64,000 nucleotides of DNA, from contig CP124680.1 of assembly GCA_029961745.1 (NCBI GenBank), forward strand, positions 5,146,001-5,210,000. The letters run 5' to 3'. Position numbers and translations under genes: made by a program. Positions 11,113 through 20,141 of this stretch are shown in pieces; the stretch's first letter is position 1; every line of letters starts with the position of its first letter. The notes beneath the pieces were generated by a model. That model searched no databases, was not told the origin of the DNA, and worked only from the letters and a program-made list of their open reading frames with translations. This DNA comes from Nocardioides sp. L-11A (GTDB lineage: Bacteria > Actinomycetota > Actinomycetes > Propionibacteriales > Nocardioidaceae).

Positions 11113-11816
11113 TGCTCCCCCAGGTACGCCGAGCGGACCCGGTCCGAGCGGAGCAGCTCCTCGCCGGTCCCCTCGAGCACGATCCGTCCGTCGGCGAGGA
11201 CGTAGCCGTGCTCGGAGAGCCCGAGGGCGCGATGCATGTTCTGCTCGGCCAACAGCACCGTCACGTCCTGGGCCGCGATGGTCTCGATGACGTCGAAGAC
11301 CTGCGCCACGACGATCGGCGCGAGGCCGAGTGACGGCTCGTCCAGGACGAGCAGCCGGGGACGCGAGACCAGGGCACGCCCGAGGGCGACCATCTGCTGC
11401 TCGCCGCCCGACATCGTCCCGCACAGCTGGCGGGAGCGCTTGCGCAGGATCGGGAACAGGTCGAGCGCGAGGTCGATGCCGTTGTCCGACCGCCCGCGCG
11501 CGGCCGGATGGTGCAGCCCGAGCCGGAGGTTGTCGCGGACCGTCATCTCCTTGAACAGCCGCCGGCCCTCGGGGACGATCGCCATCCCGAGCGCGGGACG
11601 GTCCGCCGCCGAGCGCCGGGTGATGTCCTCGCCGTCGAGCAGGATCTGCCCGGACGCGACCGGCTGCATGCCCAACAGCGCCTTGACGAGAGTGCTCTTG
11701 CCGGCGCCGTTCGAGCCGATCAGTGACGCCGTCGTCCCCGCCGCCACCCGCAGGCTCACGCCGCGCAGGGCCGCCGCCTCGCCGTAGTTGACGACCAGGT
11801 CCCGTACCTCAAGCAT
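11109..11816 (-). CDS. Branched-chain-type ABC transporter ATPase (LivF-like)
   Basis: A 235-aa ATPase with Walker A GSNGAGKST, signature MSGGEQQM, and Walker B LLVLDEPSLGLAP. The LivF hallmark LLAEQNMHRAL follows. It powers import through the LivH/LivM pair. The 3' end of the livG-like gene overlaps its start by 8 bases. These transporters often carry aromatic or dicarboxylic acids in actinobacteria, not only amino acids; the catabolic operon supports that here. Confidence 0.92.
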   Translation of the reverse strand: MLEVRDLVVNYGEAAALRGVSLRVAAGTTASLIGSNGAGKSTLVKALLGMQPVASGQILLDGEDITRRSAADRPALGMAIVPEGRRLFKEMTVRDNLRLGLHHPAARGRSDNGIDLALDLFPILRKRSRQLCGTMSGGEQQMVALGRALVSRPRLLVLDEPSLGLAPIVVAQVFDVIETIAAQDVTVLLAEQNMHRALGLSEHGYVLADGRIVLEGTGEELLRSDRVRSAYLGEQ

Positions 11817-12537
11817 CGACCGGTCCTCCCAGGTAGGCCTCGATCACACGAGGGTCGTCGAGCACGTCGGCCGGCGCGCCGTCCGCCAGGTTCTGTCCCT
11901 GGTTGAGCACGTACATCCGGTCGGCGAGGGTGGAGACGGCACGCACGTTGTGCTCGATGTAGATCACCGCCATGCCGCGCTCGCGCAGGCTCGCGATCAG
12001 CTCCATCCCGAGCGCGGCCTCGCTGGGGTTGAGCCCGCCGAGCACCTCGTCCAGGAGGATGAGGGACGGGTCGAGCGCGACCGCGCGGGCGATCTCGAGG
12101 AACTTGCGCTCGTGCAGGGTGAGGGCGTCGACCGGCTGACCGGCATGGGCCGCCAGGCCGACCGCGTCAAGGACGTCCCGGGCCCGGTCGAGGGCCGCGG
12201 ACCGGCCGGTGGCATGGCGCCCGAACATCGACGCGGTGGCGACGTTCTCCTCGACCGTGAACGAGCCGAGGGGACGCGGGACCTGGAAGGTCCGGGCGAT
12301 GCCGGCGTGCGCCCGGCGGTGCGCACTCGCGCGGGTGACGTCGCGTCCGTCGAACTCGATGGTGCCGGCCGTCACCGGCAGGGAGCCGGCGATCGTGCTC
12401 AGCAGGGTCGTCTTGCCCGAGCCGTTCGGCCCGACCAGGCCGACGATCTCGCCGGCGGCGACCTCGAGGTCGACCTCGCTGAGGGCCTTCACCCCGCCGA
12501 AGCGCTTGGTGATGCCACGACAACGCAGCAGGCTCAT
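11809..12537 (-). CDS. Branched-chain-type ABC transporter ATPase (LivG-like)
   Basis: A 242-aa ATPase with Walker A GPNGSGKTT, the LivG-specific GIARTFQVPRPLG stretch and Walker B LILLDEVLGGLNPSE. The usual LSxGQ signature reads LTLHERKFLEIARAV, which is degenerate. The ATG at 12537 overlaps the stop of the permease gene (ATGA). It would pair with the LivF-like ATPase as a heterodimer. Confidence 0.9.
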   Translation of the reverse strand: MSLLRCRGITKRFGGVKALSEVDLEVAAGEIVGLVGPNGSGKTTLLSTIAGSLPVTAGTIEFDGRDVTRASAHRRAHAGIARTFQVPRPLGSFTVEENVATASMFGRHATGRSAALDRARDVLDAVGLAAHAGQPVDALTLHERKFLEIARAVALDPSLILLDEVLGGLNPSEAALGMELIASLRERGMAVIYIEHNVRAVSTLADRMYVLNQGQNLADGAPADVLDDPRVIEAYLGGPVDA

Positions 12538-13532
12538 CGTGTCCCTCCTTCCAGGGCCGGTGTCCGCCGCCGGGCGCCGCGCCGGCGCGGGATCGCGCCG
12601 GACACGCCGTGCGGCAGCAGGGCGATGACGACGACGAGCGCGCCGCCCAGGATGATCTGCGAGAGCTCCGGGGAGCCGAGGTCGAGCAGGGCCTCGCGCA
12701 GGATCACGACGGAGGCCGCGCCGATGAGTGGCCCCCACCAGCGGGTGATGCCGCCGAGGATGGTCATCATGATGACCAGCAGCGGGATGTTCAGGCTGAA
12801 CACCGCCCCGACCTCGACGTACCCCAGATAGATCGCCTGCGGCGCGCCGGCCAGTCCCGCGAGCATCGCGCTGACGACGAAGGTGAGCACCTTGTAGCGG
12901 TAGGTCGGTACGCCGAGCGACTCGGCGACCTGCTCGTCGTCGCGGATCGACCGCAGCGCGGCCCCCCAGCGGGTGCTCGAGGTGGCGATGGCGATGCCCG
13001 CGGTGAGGACGGCGAGCCCGAGAGCGATCACCAGCAGGTGAGCGGTCGACGAGCCGGCCCACGACCCGATCACGTGCTCACGGACGAAGACTCCCGTGCC
13101 GCCGTCGAGGAAGGACACGTTGGACACCACCGTCACCACGATGAACGCCATGGCCAGGGTGATCAGGCCGAAGAGGTCGCCGGAGAACCGGGACGATGCG
13201 AAGACGGCCAGGCCGACCACGAGAGCCAGTGCCCCGGCCGCCAGGCCGGCCACGACGAGCGCCACGACGAAGGGCGCGTCGGTGTGTCGGAAGACGGCCG
13301 CGGCGGCGTACGTCCCGATGCCGAAGAAGACACCGTGACCGAAGCTCGCGTAGCCGGTGTTGCCCGAGAACAGGCCCCAGCTGAGGGCGAGCACGATCCA
13401 GGTGACGAACTGGAACCCGAACGCGATGACGAAGTTGGATCCGACGGCGGGGACGACGACGGCGGCGACGACGGCACAGCCGGCCACCGCGGCGAACTGA
13501 CGCCACAGGGCGAGGTCGCGCAGGTCGTTCAT
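12534..13532 (-). CDS. Branched-chain-type ABC permease (LivM-like)
   Basis: A 332-aa permease with about ten hydrophobic segments and the LivM-type motifs TGYASFGHGVFFGIGTYAAA and RSIRDDEQVAESLGV. The C-terminus is basic. The ATG at 13532 (MNDLRDLAL) overlaps the LivH-like stop (ATGA), which fixes the start; the frame continues upstream only as a shadow of livH. Confidence 0.9.
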   Translation of the reverse strand: MNDLRDLALWRQFAAVAGCAVVAAVVVPAVGSNFVIAFGFQFVTWIVLALSWGLFSGNTGYASFGHGVFFGIGTYAAAAVFRHTDAPFVVALVVAGLAAGALALVVGLAVFASSRFSGDLFGLITLAMAFIVVTVVSNVSFLDGGTGVFVREHVIGSWAGSSTAHLLVIALGLAVLTAGIAIATSSTRWGAALRSIRDDEQVAESLGVPTYRYKVLTFVVSAMLAGLAGAPQAIYLGYVEVGAVFSLNIPLLVIMMTILGGITRWWGPLIGAASVVILREALLDLGSPELSQIILGGALVVVIALLPHGVSGAIPRRRGARRRTPALEGGTR

Positions 13533-14440
13533 GCGGTCCTCCCGGAGGTGATGCGCTCCCGCGCGACGCGGGTGAGCGGCTGGAGGGCGAGGAAGAGGAA
13601 GAGCACACCGAAGGTGACGGCGGGCGCCCATTGGGGCGGGAACCAGAGCGACCAGGCGTTCTGGATCATCATCAGCACGACCGCGGCGACGAGTGCGCCG
13701 AGCGGGCGGCCGAGGCCGCCGAGCATGGTGGCGACCACGACGATGCCGATCCACTGCAGCGGCAGGGTCGGCGTCAACGGCATCCGCAGGCTGACCACCA
13801 TCCCCGCGACGGCCGCGGTGGCCGCGGCCAGACCCGAGACGGCGAGGGTCAGCGGGAGCACGCGCACACCGAGGGTCTCGGCGATCGCGGCGTCCTGGCG
13901 CATCGCCTGGACGGCCCGCCCGGCGCGGGTGCTCCGCAGCGCGTACGCCGCCAGGCCGACCATGAGCGCCGCGCAGACGAGCGCGACCAGGTCGATGGGC
14001 TGGACGGCCAGCTGCGGGAGTGGCTCGGGGAGCCGGATGCTCGTGGTGAAGCCGTCCGAGAGGAGCGGGCGGAGGTTCAGCAGGTCAGGGCTCCAGATCA
14101 TCGAGACCACGCTCTCGGTGACGATGAACAGCGCGAAGGTGATGAGCAGGGTCGTGAACGGCTGGGCGTCGATGAGGTGGAAGAGCCACTGCACGCCCAC
14201 CCCCACCGCGAAGAACGCCGGCACGGTGACCGCGAGGGTGAGGAAGGGGTCCCACAGCAGCTCGGTCACCAGGCTGTAGGTCAGGTAGGCGCCGAGCAGG
14301 GTGAGCGAGAGGTGGAAGAAGTCGGCCACCCCGAGGTGGCCCCACTTGACGCTGAGGCCCAGCGCGATGCTGCCGAACAGGCAGCCGAGCAGCGCTCCGT
14401 TGAGGAGGGTCTGGGCGAGCGCGAGCGAGGAAACGGACAT
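13529..14440 (-). CDS. Branched-chain-type ABC permease (LivH-like)
   Basis: A 303-aa permease with an N-terminal LLNGALLGCLFGSIALGL segment and further membrane spans, plus the EAA-like loop AMRQDAAIAETLGVRV typical of LivH. It is separated from the binding-protein gene by an 88-base gap holding a strong hairpin, unlike the overlapping junctions downstream. Confidence 0.9.
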   Translation of the reverse strand: MSVSSLALAQTLLNGALLGCLFGSIALGLSVKWGHLGVADFFHLSLTLLGAYLTYSLVTELLWDPFLTLAVTVPAFFAVGVGVQWLFHLIDAQPFTTLLITFALFIVTESVVSMIWSPDLLNLRPLLSDGFTTSIRLPEPLPQLAVQPIDLVALVCAALMVGLAAYALRSTRAGRAVQAMRQDAAIAETLGVRVLPLTLAVSGLAAATAAVAGMVVSLRMPLTPTLPLQWIGIVVVATMLGGLGRPLGALVAAVVLMMIQNAWSLWFPPQWAPAVTFGVLFLFLALQPLTRVARERITSGRTA

Positions 14441-14457
14441 GGAGGTCTCCCAGTCGA

Positions 14458-14493
14458 TCCGGTGGTCGGTCCGGTGGTCGGTCCGGTGGTGGG
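14458..14493. repeat. 12-bp tandem repeat, three copies
   Basis: TCCGGTGGTCGG at 14458-14469 and 14470-14481, then TCCGGTGGTGGG (one change) at 14482-14493. It lies in the gap between the binding-protein and livH-like genes and runs into the left arm of the hairpin. Confidence 0.85.
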
Positions 14494-14513
14494 CCCCGGA
14501 CGGGGCCCACCAC
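14486..14513 (-). terminator. Hairpin between binding-protein and permease genes (attenuator)
   Basis: Perfect 12-bp arms GTGGTGGGCCCC (14486-14497) and GGGGCCCACCAC (14502-14513) with a 4-base loop and no T-run. Its place directly after the binding-protein gene suits partial termination or 3'-end protection, which would make the binding protein more abundant than the permease (inference). Confidence 0.6.
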
Positions 14514-14528
14514 GACGGCGCGGAGGGA

Positions 14529-15842
14529 TCAGGGGTTGTAGTCGAGCTCGGCGCCGGCGACGTCCTCGGGCCAGACCAGGACGCGCCTGCCGTCCTGCAC
14601 CTGGGCCACCCGGTTGATGTCGATGCCGTAGTTGTTGAAGCCGTCGAAGTTGAGCGTCCCGACGACGGTCTCGACCTCGTGGGCGTTCAGCCAGGCGATG
14701 ACGGCCGCGTTGTCGATGCCGCCCTCGGTCATGCCGGTGAGCAGGATCTGCCAGGCCGCGAGGCTGGCCGCCGCCTGGGTCTCGACGAAGGGGAACAGGT
14801 CGTCCTTCTGGGCGACCTCGCTGTAGGCCTTGGTGAAGTACCGGGCGATCGGGGTGTCCCCGAGCGGCGGGTTGTCCTCGTAGATCGAGGAGATCATCAT
14901 GCCGTCGGCCTTGTCCCCGAGTGCGGCGACGGCGGCCGGCGCCGGCAGCGAGACGTAGATCGACCGCGGCTCGTAGCCGATGGCGTCGAACGCCTGGTAG
15001 AGGTTCGTGACGTCGGCGCCGATGCCGCCCAGGTAGACCAGGTCGGGATCGGCGTTCTGGATCCGGATCGCGATCGAGCTGAAGTCGGTGGTGCCGAGGT
15101 CGTACTCCACGTCGCCCTCGATCGTCGTGCCCGCGTCCTCGAGCGCCGCGACCACCGAGCCGCGATAGCTCAGCGTGGTCGGGAACTTCGCGGTCGCGAA
15201 GAACGCCGACTGCGGCGGGTTGCCGCTGGACTCCAGCGCGTCGAGGAGGGTCTGCGCCTGCGCGTCGAACATCTGCGCCGGGTCGTCGACGCCGCCCATC
15301 TGCCAGGCCGGGAAGTGGTTCTCGCCGATGAGCTTGTCGGGCGCGCCGTTCGTGGCGGTCGGATAGGCATATCCGGCGCGGGTGACCGGGCCGGCGCCGG
15401 CGAGTGTCGCCGCGCCGCCGTACGGGCCCATCACGAAGTCGACCTTGTCGCCGATCAGGCGCTCGTAGTTGGAGGTCACGGTGGCCGGCGTCGACTGGTC
15501 GTCGATCACCTTCCACTCCAGCGGGCGGCCGTCGATCCCGCCGCAGTCGTTGACCCAGTCGACCACCAGGTCGGCCACCTCGTCATGCAGGGTGCCGGTC
15601 GGCGCGAGCGGCCCGGTGAGGCTGAGCGAGCCACCGACGACGATGGGGTCGCCGGCGGGCGGCGCGCCCTCCGTGCACTCCATCCCGGCGATCGGCGCGA
15701 CCAGCTCGGCGTCGGGGATGTCGGCGACCCGGTCGTCGGCCGACTTCTCGTCCTTCACGACGCCGCCGCAGGCGGTGAGCATCAGTGCCGCGGCGGCGCT
15801 GAGGGCGAGCCCGCGCACGGCGGGCCTCGGGGCGTGGAACAT
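14529..15842 (-). CDS. ABC transporter substrate-binding lipoprotein
   Basis: A 437-aa periplasmic-binding-type protein. The signal peptide ends in lipobox LTAC with C25, so it should be lipid-anchored outside the membrane. The mature part begins with a ~40-residue charged linker and then a Liv-type fold (VVGGSLSLTGPLAPTG; VDWVNDCGGIDGRPLEW). It delivers the substrate to the LivHMGF-like complex encoded downstream. Specificity cannot be read; neighbours suggest a carboxylate. Confidence 0.9.
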   Translation of the reverse strand: MFHAPRPAVRGLALSAAAALMLTACGGVVKDEKSADDRVADIPDAELVAPIAGMECTEGAPPAGDPIVVGGSLSLTGPLAPTGTLHDEVADLVVDWVNDCGGIDGRPLEWKVIDDQSTPATVTSNYERLIGDKVDFVMGPYGGAATLAGAGPVTRAGYAYPTATNGAPDKLIGENHFPAWQMGGVDDPAQMFDAQAQTLLDALESSGNPPQSAFFATAKFPTTLSYRGSVVAALEDAGTTIEGDVEYDLGTTDFSSIAIRIQNADPDLVYLGGIGADVTNLYQAFDAIGYEPRSIYVSLPAPAAVAALGDKADGMMISSIYEDNPPLGDTPIARYFTKAYSEVAQKDDLFPFVETQAAASLAAWQILLTGMTEGGIDNAAVIAWLNAHEVETVVGTLNFDGFNNYGIDINRVAQVQDGRRVLVWPEDVAGAELDYNP

Positions 15843-15854
15843 CGTGGTCTCCAG

Positions 15855-16655
15855 TCAGTTGTCGAGGAAGCCGACGACCCGGCACGGCGACGCGCTGGTC
15901 TTCGGGAGCTTGATCGGGAAGAAGCCGACGTGGAAGCCGGTCAGCGGCAGCGCCTGCAGGTTGTCGAGCTGCTGGATGATGAAGGCCTCCTTGTCGGCGA
16001 TGGCGAAGTGGCCGTCCCACAGCTCCTTGGGGTCGCCGGTCGCCTCGTAGGCCGCCTTCATCACGGGGAACGGGCGGTCCCAGGCCATGGCGTCGGTGCC
16101 GAGGATGGTGGCTCCCAGACCGGTGAGATAGCGGGTGCCGTCGCCGTTCATGCCCGGGTAGTTGAAGAACTCCGGGTCGGCCGGCGTGTAGCGCTCCTGC
16201 CCGGTGCGGAGCAGGAGGGCGTCGCCCTGCTGCACCTCGCGGCCGGTGGCCGCGATCGCCCCCTCCAGCGCCTCGATGGTGATCGCCTCGCCGGGCGCGG
16301 CCCAGGGGCGTACGTCGAGCACCATGCCCGGCCGGTACAGCTCGGACAGGTCGATGTCGCTGATCGTGCGGGCGGGCTTGCCCTCGATCAGGCTGCCGCT
16401 GTGCAGCGGCGCGTCGACGTGGGTGCCGCAATGGGTGTTCATCTCGGTCAGCCAGTCCTCGCCCCAGCCCTCGCCGTTGGGGAGGTGCTCGGCCGGGCAG
16501 CCGAAGATGTCCATGGTGCGCTGGAGTCCCTCGCCCCCCGGGGCGAGGTAGTGGATCTTGGGGGCGAGCACGGCGGCCAGCGGCTCGTAGGCCGGCGGCA
16601 CCATGTCGCGGTAGGCGGGATCGAGGGTGCGGGAGAGATCGACGATCGTGGTCAT
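15855..16655 (-). CDS. Cyclase-family (kynurenine formamidase-like) hydrolase
   Basis: A 266-aa metal hydrolase of the cyclase family. The metal motif HCGTHVDAPLHSG sits near residue 75, and GDALLLRTG near 145. Relatives hydrolyse N-formylkynurenine, cyclic imides or enol-lactones. Here, next to an FAH-family enzyme and a CMD-family protein, a ring-opening hydrolysis in the same pathway is likely. The gap to the binding-protein gene is only 12 bases. Confidence 0.8.
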   Translation of the reverse strand: MTTIVDLSRTLDPAYRDMVPPAYEPLAAVLAPKIHYLAPGGEGLQRTMDIFGCPAEHLPNGEGWGEDWLTEMNTHCGTHVDAPLHSGSLIEGKPARTISDIDLSELYRPGMVLDVRPWAAPGEAITIEALEGAIAATGREVQQGDALLLRTGQERYTPADPEFFNYPGMNGDGTRYLTGLGATILGTDAMAWDRPFPVMKAAYEATGDPKELWDGHFAIADKEAFIIQQLDNLQALPLTGFHVGFFPIKLPKTSASPCRVVGFLDN

Positions 16656-16678
16656 GTCGGCATGCCTTTCGGGAGGGG

Positions 16679-17665
16679 TCAGTAGGGGAGCTGGACGCGG
16701 TTGCGGAGGACGCCGATGCCCTGGACCTCGAGCTCGACCTCGTCGCCGTCCTTGAGGCGCTTGCCGATCTCGACCGGGCTGCCCGACATCACGGTGCCGG
16801 TGCCGAGCACGTCACCGGCGTGGACCGTGCGGTTGCGGGAGAAGTGCGCGATGGCCTTCTCGAAGGAGTGGTGCATCGTCGAGGTCGAGCCGTGCGACCA
16901 GACCTCGCCGTTGACGCGCGCCGTCATCTCGAGGTCGTACGGCGAGCCGAGCTCGTCCGGCGTGACGATGCAGGGGCCGAGCGTGTTGGAGCCGTCGAAG
17001 TCCTTGCCGCGGGACGGCCCGAGCTGCGACTCCATGACGACGCTCTGCAGGTCGCGGCAGCTCCAGTCGTTGAAGATCGTGTAGCCGAAGACCACGCCGG
17101 CGGCGTCCGCCTCCGCGACGTCGCGGGCGGTGCGGCCCAGCACGGCGGCGAACTCCAGCTCGTAGTCCAGCTGCCGGGTCTCGGCGGGGGCGACGATCAG
17201 GTCGCCCGGCCCGCTCACGGCCGTGTGGTCGGCGTTGTAGTAGATGACCTCGCGGGAGAACACCTCCGGGGTGTCGAACTTGCCGGTCGCCACCAGCCGC
17301 TCGTACTCCGCCTCGGGGTCAGCGGCCTCGGCCGCGATCGAGCGGGCCATCCCCCGGAAGGCCGGCTGGAGGTGGGCGATGAACAGCGAGCAGTCGCGCA
17401 GGCGCGGCGGGTTCGGGAGCGGGGCCCGCAGCGTCACGTCGTCGAGCGCGTGGACCGCGTGCGCCGGGTGCGAGTCGCAGAGCTCGCGCGCGTCCTCGAC
17501 GCCCGCAGCGCCGGCCCGGATCAGGTCGAGCATCGACGCGAACCGCGGATCGCCCTCCGACGCCCGGGTCAGGCTGATCGCGGTGTCGCCGGCGAGGGCG
17601 CCGACGTGCGTCGCCCCGTCCGTCGTGGTGAATGTGATGAGCCTCAAGGTGACCCTTCCTTCCAT
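16679..17665 (-). CDS. Fumarylacetoacetate hydrolase-family protein
   Basis: A 328-aa FAH-fold enzyme. The metal site region is visible (DYELEFAAVLGR, then NDWSCRDLQ and GPSRGKDFDGSNTLGP, then GDVLGTGTVMSG), more like bacterial FAH/ureidoglycolate-lyase relatives than the short hydratases. It would cleave a C-C bond in a diketo or oxo acid. The ATG at 17665 has AAGGTGA upstream; a TTG start five codons in has GGAAGG and is an alternative. It is the first catabolic gene of the operon and has a perfect palindrome 24 bases upstream. Confidence 0.85.
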   Translation of the reverse strand: MEGRVTLRLITFTTTDGATHVGALAGDTAISLTRASEGDPRFASMLDLIRAGAAGVEDARELCDSHPAHAVHALDDVTLRAPLPNPPRLRDCSLFIAHLQPAFRGMARSIAAEAADPEAEYERLVATGKFDTPEVFSREVIYYNADHTAVSGPGDLIVAPAETRQLDYELEFAAVLGRTARDVAEADAAGVVFGYTIFNDWSCRDLQSVVMESQLGPSRGKDFDGSNTLGPCIVTPDELGSPYDLEMTARVNGEVWSHGSTSTMHHSFEKAIAHFSRNRTVHAGDVLGTGTVMSGSPVEIGKRLKDGDEVELEVQGIGVLRNRVQLPY

Positions 17666-17688
17666 CGGGTGGGATCACCTTCACGGCC

Positions 17689-17702
17689 GTGACGGCCGTC
17701 AC
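17689..17702. promoter_or_regulatory. 14-bp palindrome upstream of the FAH operon
   Basis: GTGACGGCCGTCAC is a perfect inverted repeat, partly overlapped by a direct repeat of ACGGCCGT. It sits 24 bases before the FAH-family start and just after the stop of the PucR-type regulator, so it is a candidate operator for that regulator. Confidence 0.5.
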
Positions 17703-17767
17703 CTAGAGCGTCGCCTGACAGAGTCCGGCGGCTCGGGTGTCACGCCGTGCCAGCCGCCGCGCGGGGC

Positions 17768-19399
17768 TCAGGCGCCGGCGAGCGCGGTGCTCAGGGCGTG
17801 CATCCGCAAGGCCGTCTCGAGCCGGAAGCGGTGGTCGACGTCGCGCATGTCGACCCCGAGCACGTCCTCGATCCGCGCGATCCGGTTGCGCACCGTGTTG
17901 TAGTGCACGTGCAGCGCCGCGGCGGTGTCCGGCAGGTGTCGGTCGTGGGCGAGGTAGGTCCGCAGGGTCGGCACGAAGTCGGTCCCGCGGCGCTGGTCGA
18001 GGTCGAGCAACGGCCCCAGCACGTCGCGCACCGTGGTCTCCAGATGGGTGGCGGGCAGGCTGGCCATGCCGAGGATCCCCAGCTCGTGGGCGGTGACCAC
18101 GGAGCCGCCCGCCGCGCCGCGGACGGCCAGCTCGCAGGCGGCCCGCGCCTCGTCGTACGACGTCGAGAAGTCGCGGAGGTCGGCGCAGCTGCGTCCGAGC
18201 CCGACGGTCCAGCCGCGACGCGAGCGGCTCAGCACGTCGGTGAGCTGCGCCCGCACCCGCGCCGCCGGGCGGCCGGTGGGTGGCAGGACGGCGACCGCGC
18301 GCCCGGCGCGCTCCAAGGTGACCACCCCCGGGAAGACCGCCCGCAGCAGCGAGTCGAGCTCCGCGCGGCCCACGGGCTCGTGGTCGCGCCCGCCGGCGAC
18401 GAGGACCTGCGCGCCGGGGCCCAGATCGATGCCCATCATCGAGACCCGGGCCCGGAGCTCCTCGGGGTCGCCGATCCGGCCGCTGAGGAGGCCGTCGAAG
18501 AGCTCACCGTTCAGCCGCTCCGCCGTCCGCTCCCGCTCCCCCACTCGCAGGACCTGCAGCCGGAACAGGCTGATGCACAGGTCGACGAAGGCCTGGCGCT
18601 GCTCGTCGGGGTCGCGGGTGTCGATGACCACGACCGTGAGGCCGCCGCAGTCGACGAGCTCGGTGCGCCGGATCACCCGCGCATTGCCCTGGCGCAGCTC
18701 GCCGGCCGCGCGGACCAGGGTCCCGTCGGCCTGGCGCAGCTCGACCCGGCCGCCGATCTCGCGGGCCAGCAGATCCAGCGAGCCGACCGGGTCGGTGTGG
18801 GTCGCGAAGCCGTTGGCCAGGTCGGCGCAGGCGCGCTGCTCCCGGGTCGCCCGCTCGGCCCGCCGCTCGGCGGCCTCGGCGAGCTGTCCGCGACGGCCGT
18901 CGACATCGAGCTGGTGGAGCCGCACGCCGAGGTCGTGGGCGATCTCCTCCAGCATCTCGACCTCGGCGTCGGTCCACGGGTAGGGATTCCGGTGGGCGGC
19001 GTAGAGGACGCCGAGCAGGGAGTCGGCCACCAGGAGCGGGACGATCAGGGTGGCCTGGATGCCCTCGTTGTCGATGAGGCGCTTGAGCAACGGCACCCGT
19101 CGCGAGTCATGACGGTAGTCGCGGCTCATCTGGGGCCGGCGCTCGAGCGCGACCCGACCGCCGATGCCCTCGCCGATCTTGAGCCGCCAGGCGGCCGCCA
19201 TCTCGGTGGACGCGACCCCGTGGTGCGCCCCCATCACGAGGTACTCCCCCTCGACCAGCCCGGCCCAGGACACCGGGCAGTCGAGGACGGCGGCGACGTG
19301 GTCGGCCGCGAGCTGCAGGGCCTGGGTCGGGTCTTTCGCGGCGAGCAGCCAGCGCAGGTACTGGGCGGAGGACGGCGGCGACAGCAGGTCCACGCTCAC
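17768..19399 (-). CDS. GAF-domain PucR/CdaR-type transcriptional regulator
   Basis: A 543-aa regulator: N-terminal GAF sensor (~10-165), a coiled linker rich in Ala/Glu/Arg (~170-200), a middle GGDEF-like/CdaR region, and a C-terminal PucR helix-turn-helix (ALHVHYNTVRNRIARIEDVLG). Such proteins activate catabolic operons in response to a substrate. The GTG at 19399 has GAGGAGGAG about 7 bases upstream and beats the ATGs further up. It lies immediately upstream of, and on the same strand as, the FAH-to-thiolase operon, which it probably controls. Confidence 0.87.
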   Translation of the reverse strand: MSVDLLSPPSSAQYLRWLLAAKDPTQALQLAADHVAAVLDCPVSWAGLVEGEYLVMGAHHGVASTEMAAAWRLKIGEGIGGRVALERRPQMSRDYRHDSRRVPLLKRLIDNEGIQATLIVPLLVADSLLGVLYAAHRNPYPWTDAEVEMLEEIAHDLGVRLHQLDVDGRRGQLAEAAERRAERATREQRACADLANGFATHTDPVGSLDLLAREIGGRVELRQADGTLVRAAGELRQGNARVIRRTELVDCGGLTVVVIDTRDPDEQRQAFVDLCISLFRLQVLRVGERERTAERLNGELFDGLLSGRIGDPEELRARVSMMGIDLGPGAQVLVAGGRDHEPVGRAELDSLLRAVFPGVVTLERAGRAVAVLPPTGRPAARVRAQLTDVLSRSRRGWTVGLGRSCADLRDFSTSYDEARAACELAVRGAAGGSVVTAHELGILGMASLPATHLETTVRDVLGPLLDLDQRRGTDFVPTLRTYLAHDRHLPDTAAALHVHYNTVRNRIARIEDVLGVDMRDVDHRFRLETALRMHALSTALAGA

Positions 19400-19422
19400 G
19401 ACGGCTCCTCCTCGCATCAGCA

Positions 19423-19434
19423 TACAAAGTTGTA
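19423..19434. promoter_or_regulatory. Palindrome TACAA-AG-TTGTA in divergent promoter
   Basis: Five-bp perfect arms with a 2-bp centre between the PucR-type gene (start 19399) and the TetR gene (start 19496). It lies in the most AT-rich part of the gap and is a reasonable TetR-type operator; a looser inverted half (TTGTA..TTCAA) follows it. Confidence 0.4.
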
Positions 19435-19495
19435 CCCGAGTTCAACCTCTGGCAGTGTACGCAGCGGGAGCCGCACCTGTCACGAAAGGCATCCG

Positions 19496-20086
19496 ATGGG
19501 ATCCGAGCCCGTCACCGCCCGCGCCCGCCGGGTCGGCCAGCGGCGCGACCGCGTCTTCGACGCCGCGATCGAGCTGTTCGTCGAGCAGGGCTACGACGCG
19601 ACGACGATGGACGACATCGCCGTGCGCGCCGACGTCGCGCGCACCTCCGTCTTCAACTACTTCGAGCGCAAGACCGCCTTCCTCGACGAGTGGTCGGCCC
19701 GGCGCCGGGCGCGCGCCTTCCACGGCACGCCCCGCGACGGCTCGGGCACGCTCCGCGAGGAGTTGGCCGCGATCACCCGGGAACTGGCCGCGATCAGCGA
19801 CACCTCCCGGGTCGCGACGACGGCGATCATCGGCGCGGCGCTGCGCGAGCTCGACCTGCTCGACGACCACCCGCTCAGCCACGAGTTCCTCGCGGTCATC
19901 CGGCGCCACCCGGAGGACCTGCGCGACGACATCGACCAGCAGCTGATGGGCCTGACCCTCGCGACCGGCTACTTCGCCGTACTCCGGGCCTGGATCGGCG
20001 ACGGGCCGCCGCCCTTCGACCTGGGGCCGCGCCTGCTGGCACTGCTCGACCTGCTCCTCGACGGCGCCAGCCGGTCCGGTCGCTGA
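19496..20086 (+). CDS. TetR-family transcriptional regulator
   Basis: A 196-aa repressor with a classical N-terminal HTH (FVEQGYDATTMDDIAVRAD, VARTSVFNYFERK) and an all-helical ligand domain. The ATG at 19496 has AAAGG at proper spacing. It diverges from the PucR-type regulator, so it may repress that gene or the operon beyond it, or itself. The ligand is unknown. Confidence 0.85.
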   Translation: MGSEPVTARARRVGQRRDRVFDAAIELFVEQGYDATTMDDIAVRADVARTSVFNYFERKTAFLDEWSARRRARAFHGTPRDGSGTLREELAAITRELAAISDTSRVATTAIIGAALRELDLLDDHPLSHEFLAVIRRHPEDLRDDIDQQLMGLTLATGYFAVLRAWIGDGPPPFDLGPRLLALLDLLLDGASRSGR

Positions 20087-20141
20087 GCAGCGCCGCCGGT
20101 CGAGCCGGCGAGAAGTGGCCCCGGTCAGGCAGCGCCGTCAC

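Noticed and set aside
14458..14493. Short CRISPR-like repeat
   Set aside because: A 12-bp tandem repeat without spacers; explained as part of an intergenic hairpin region.
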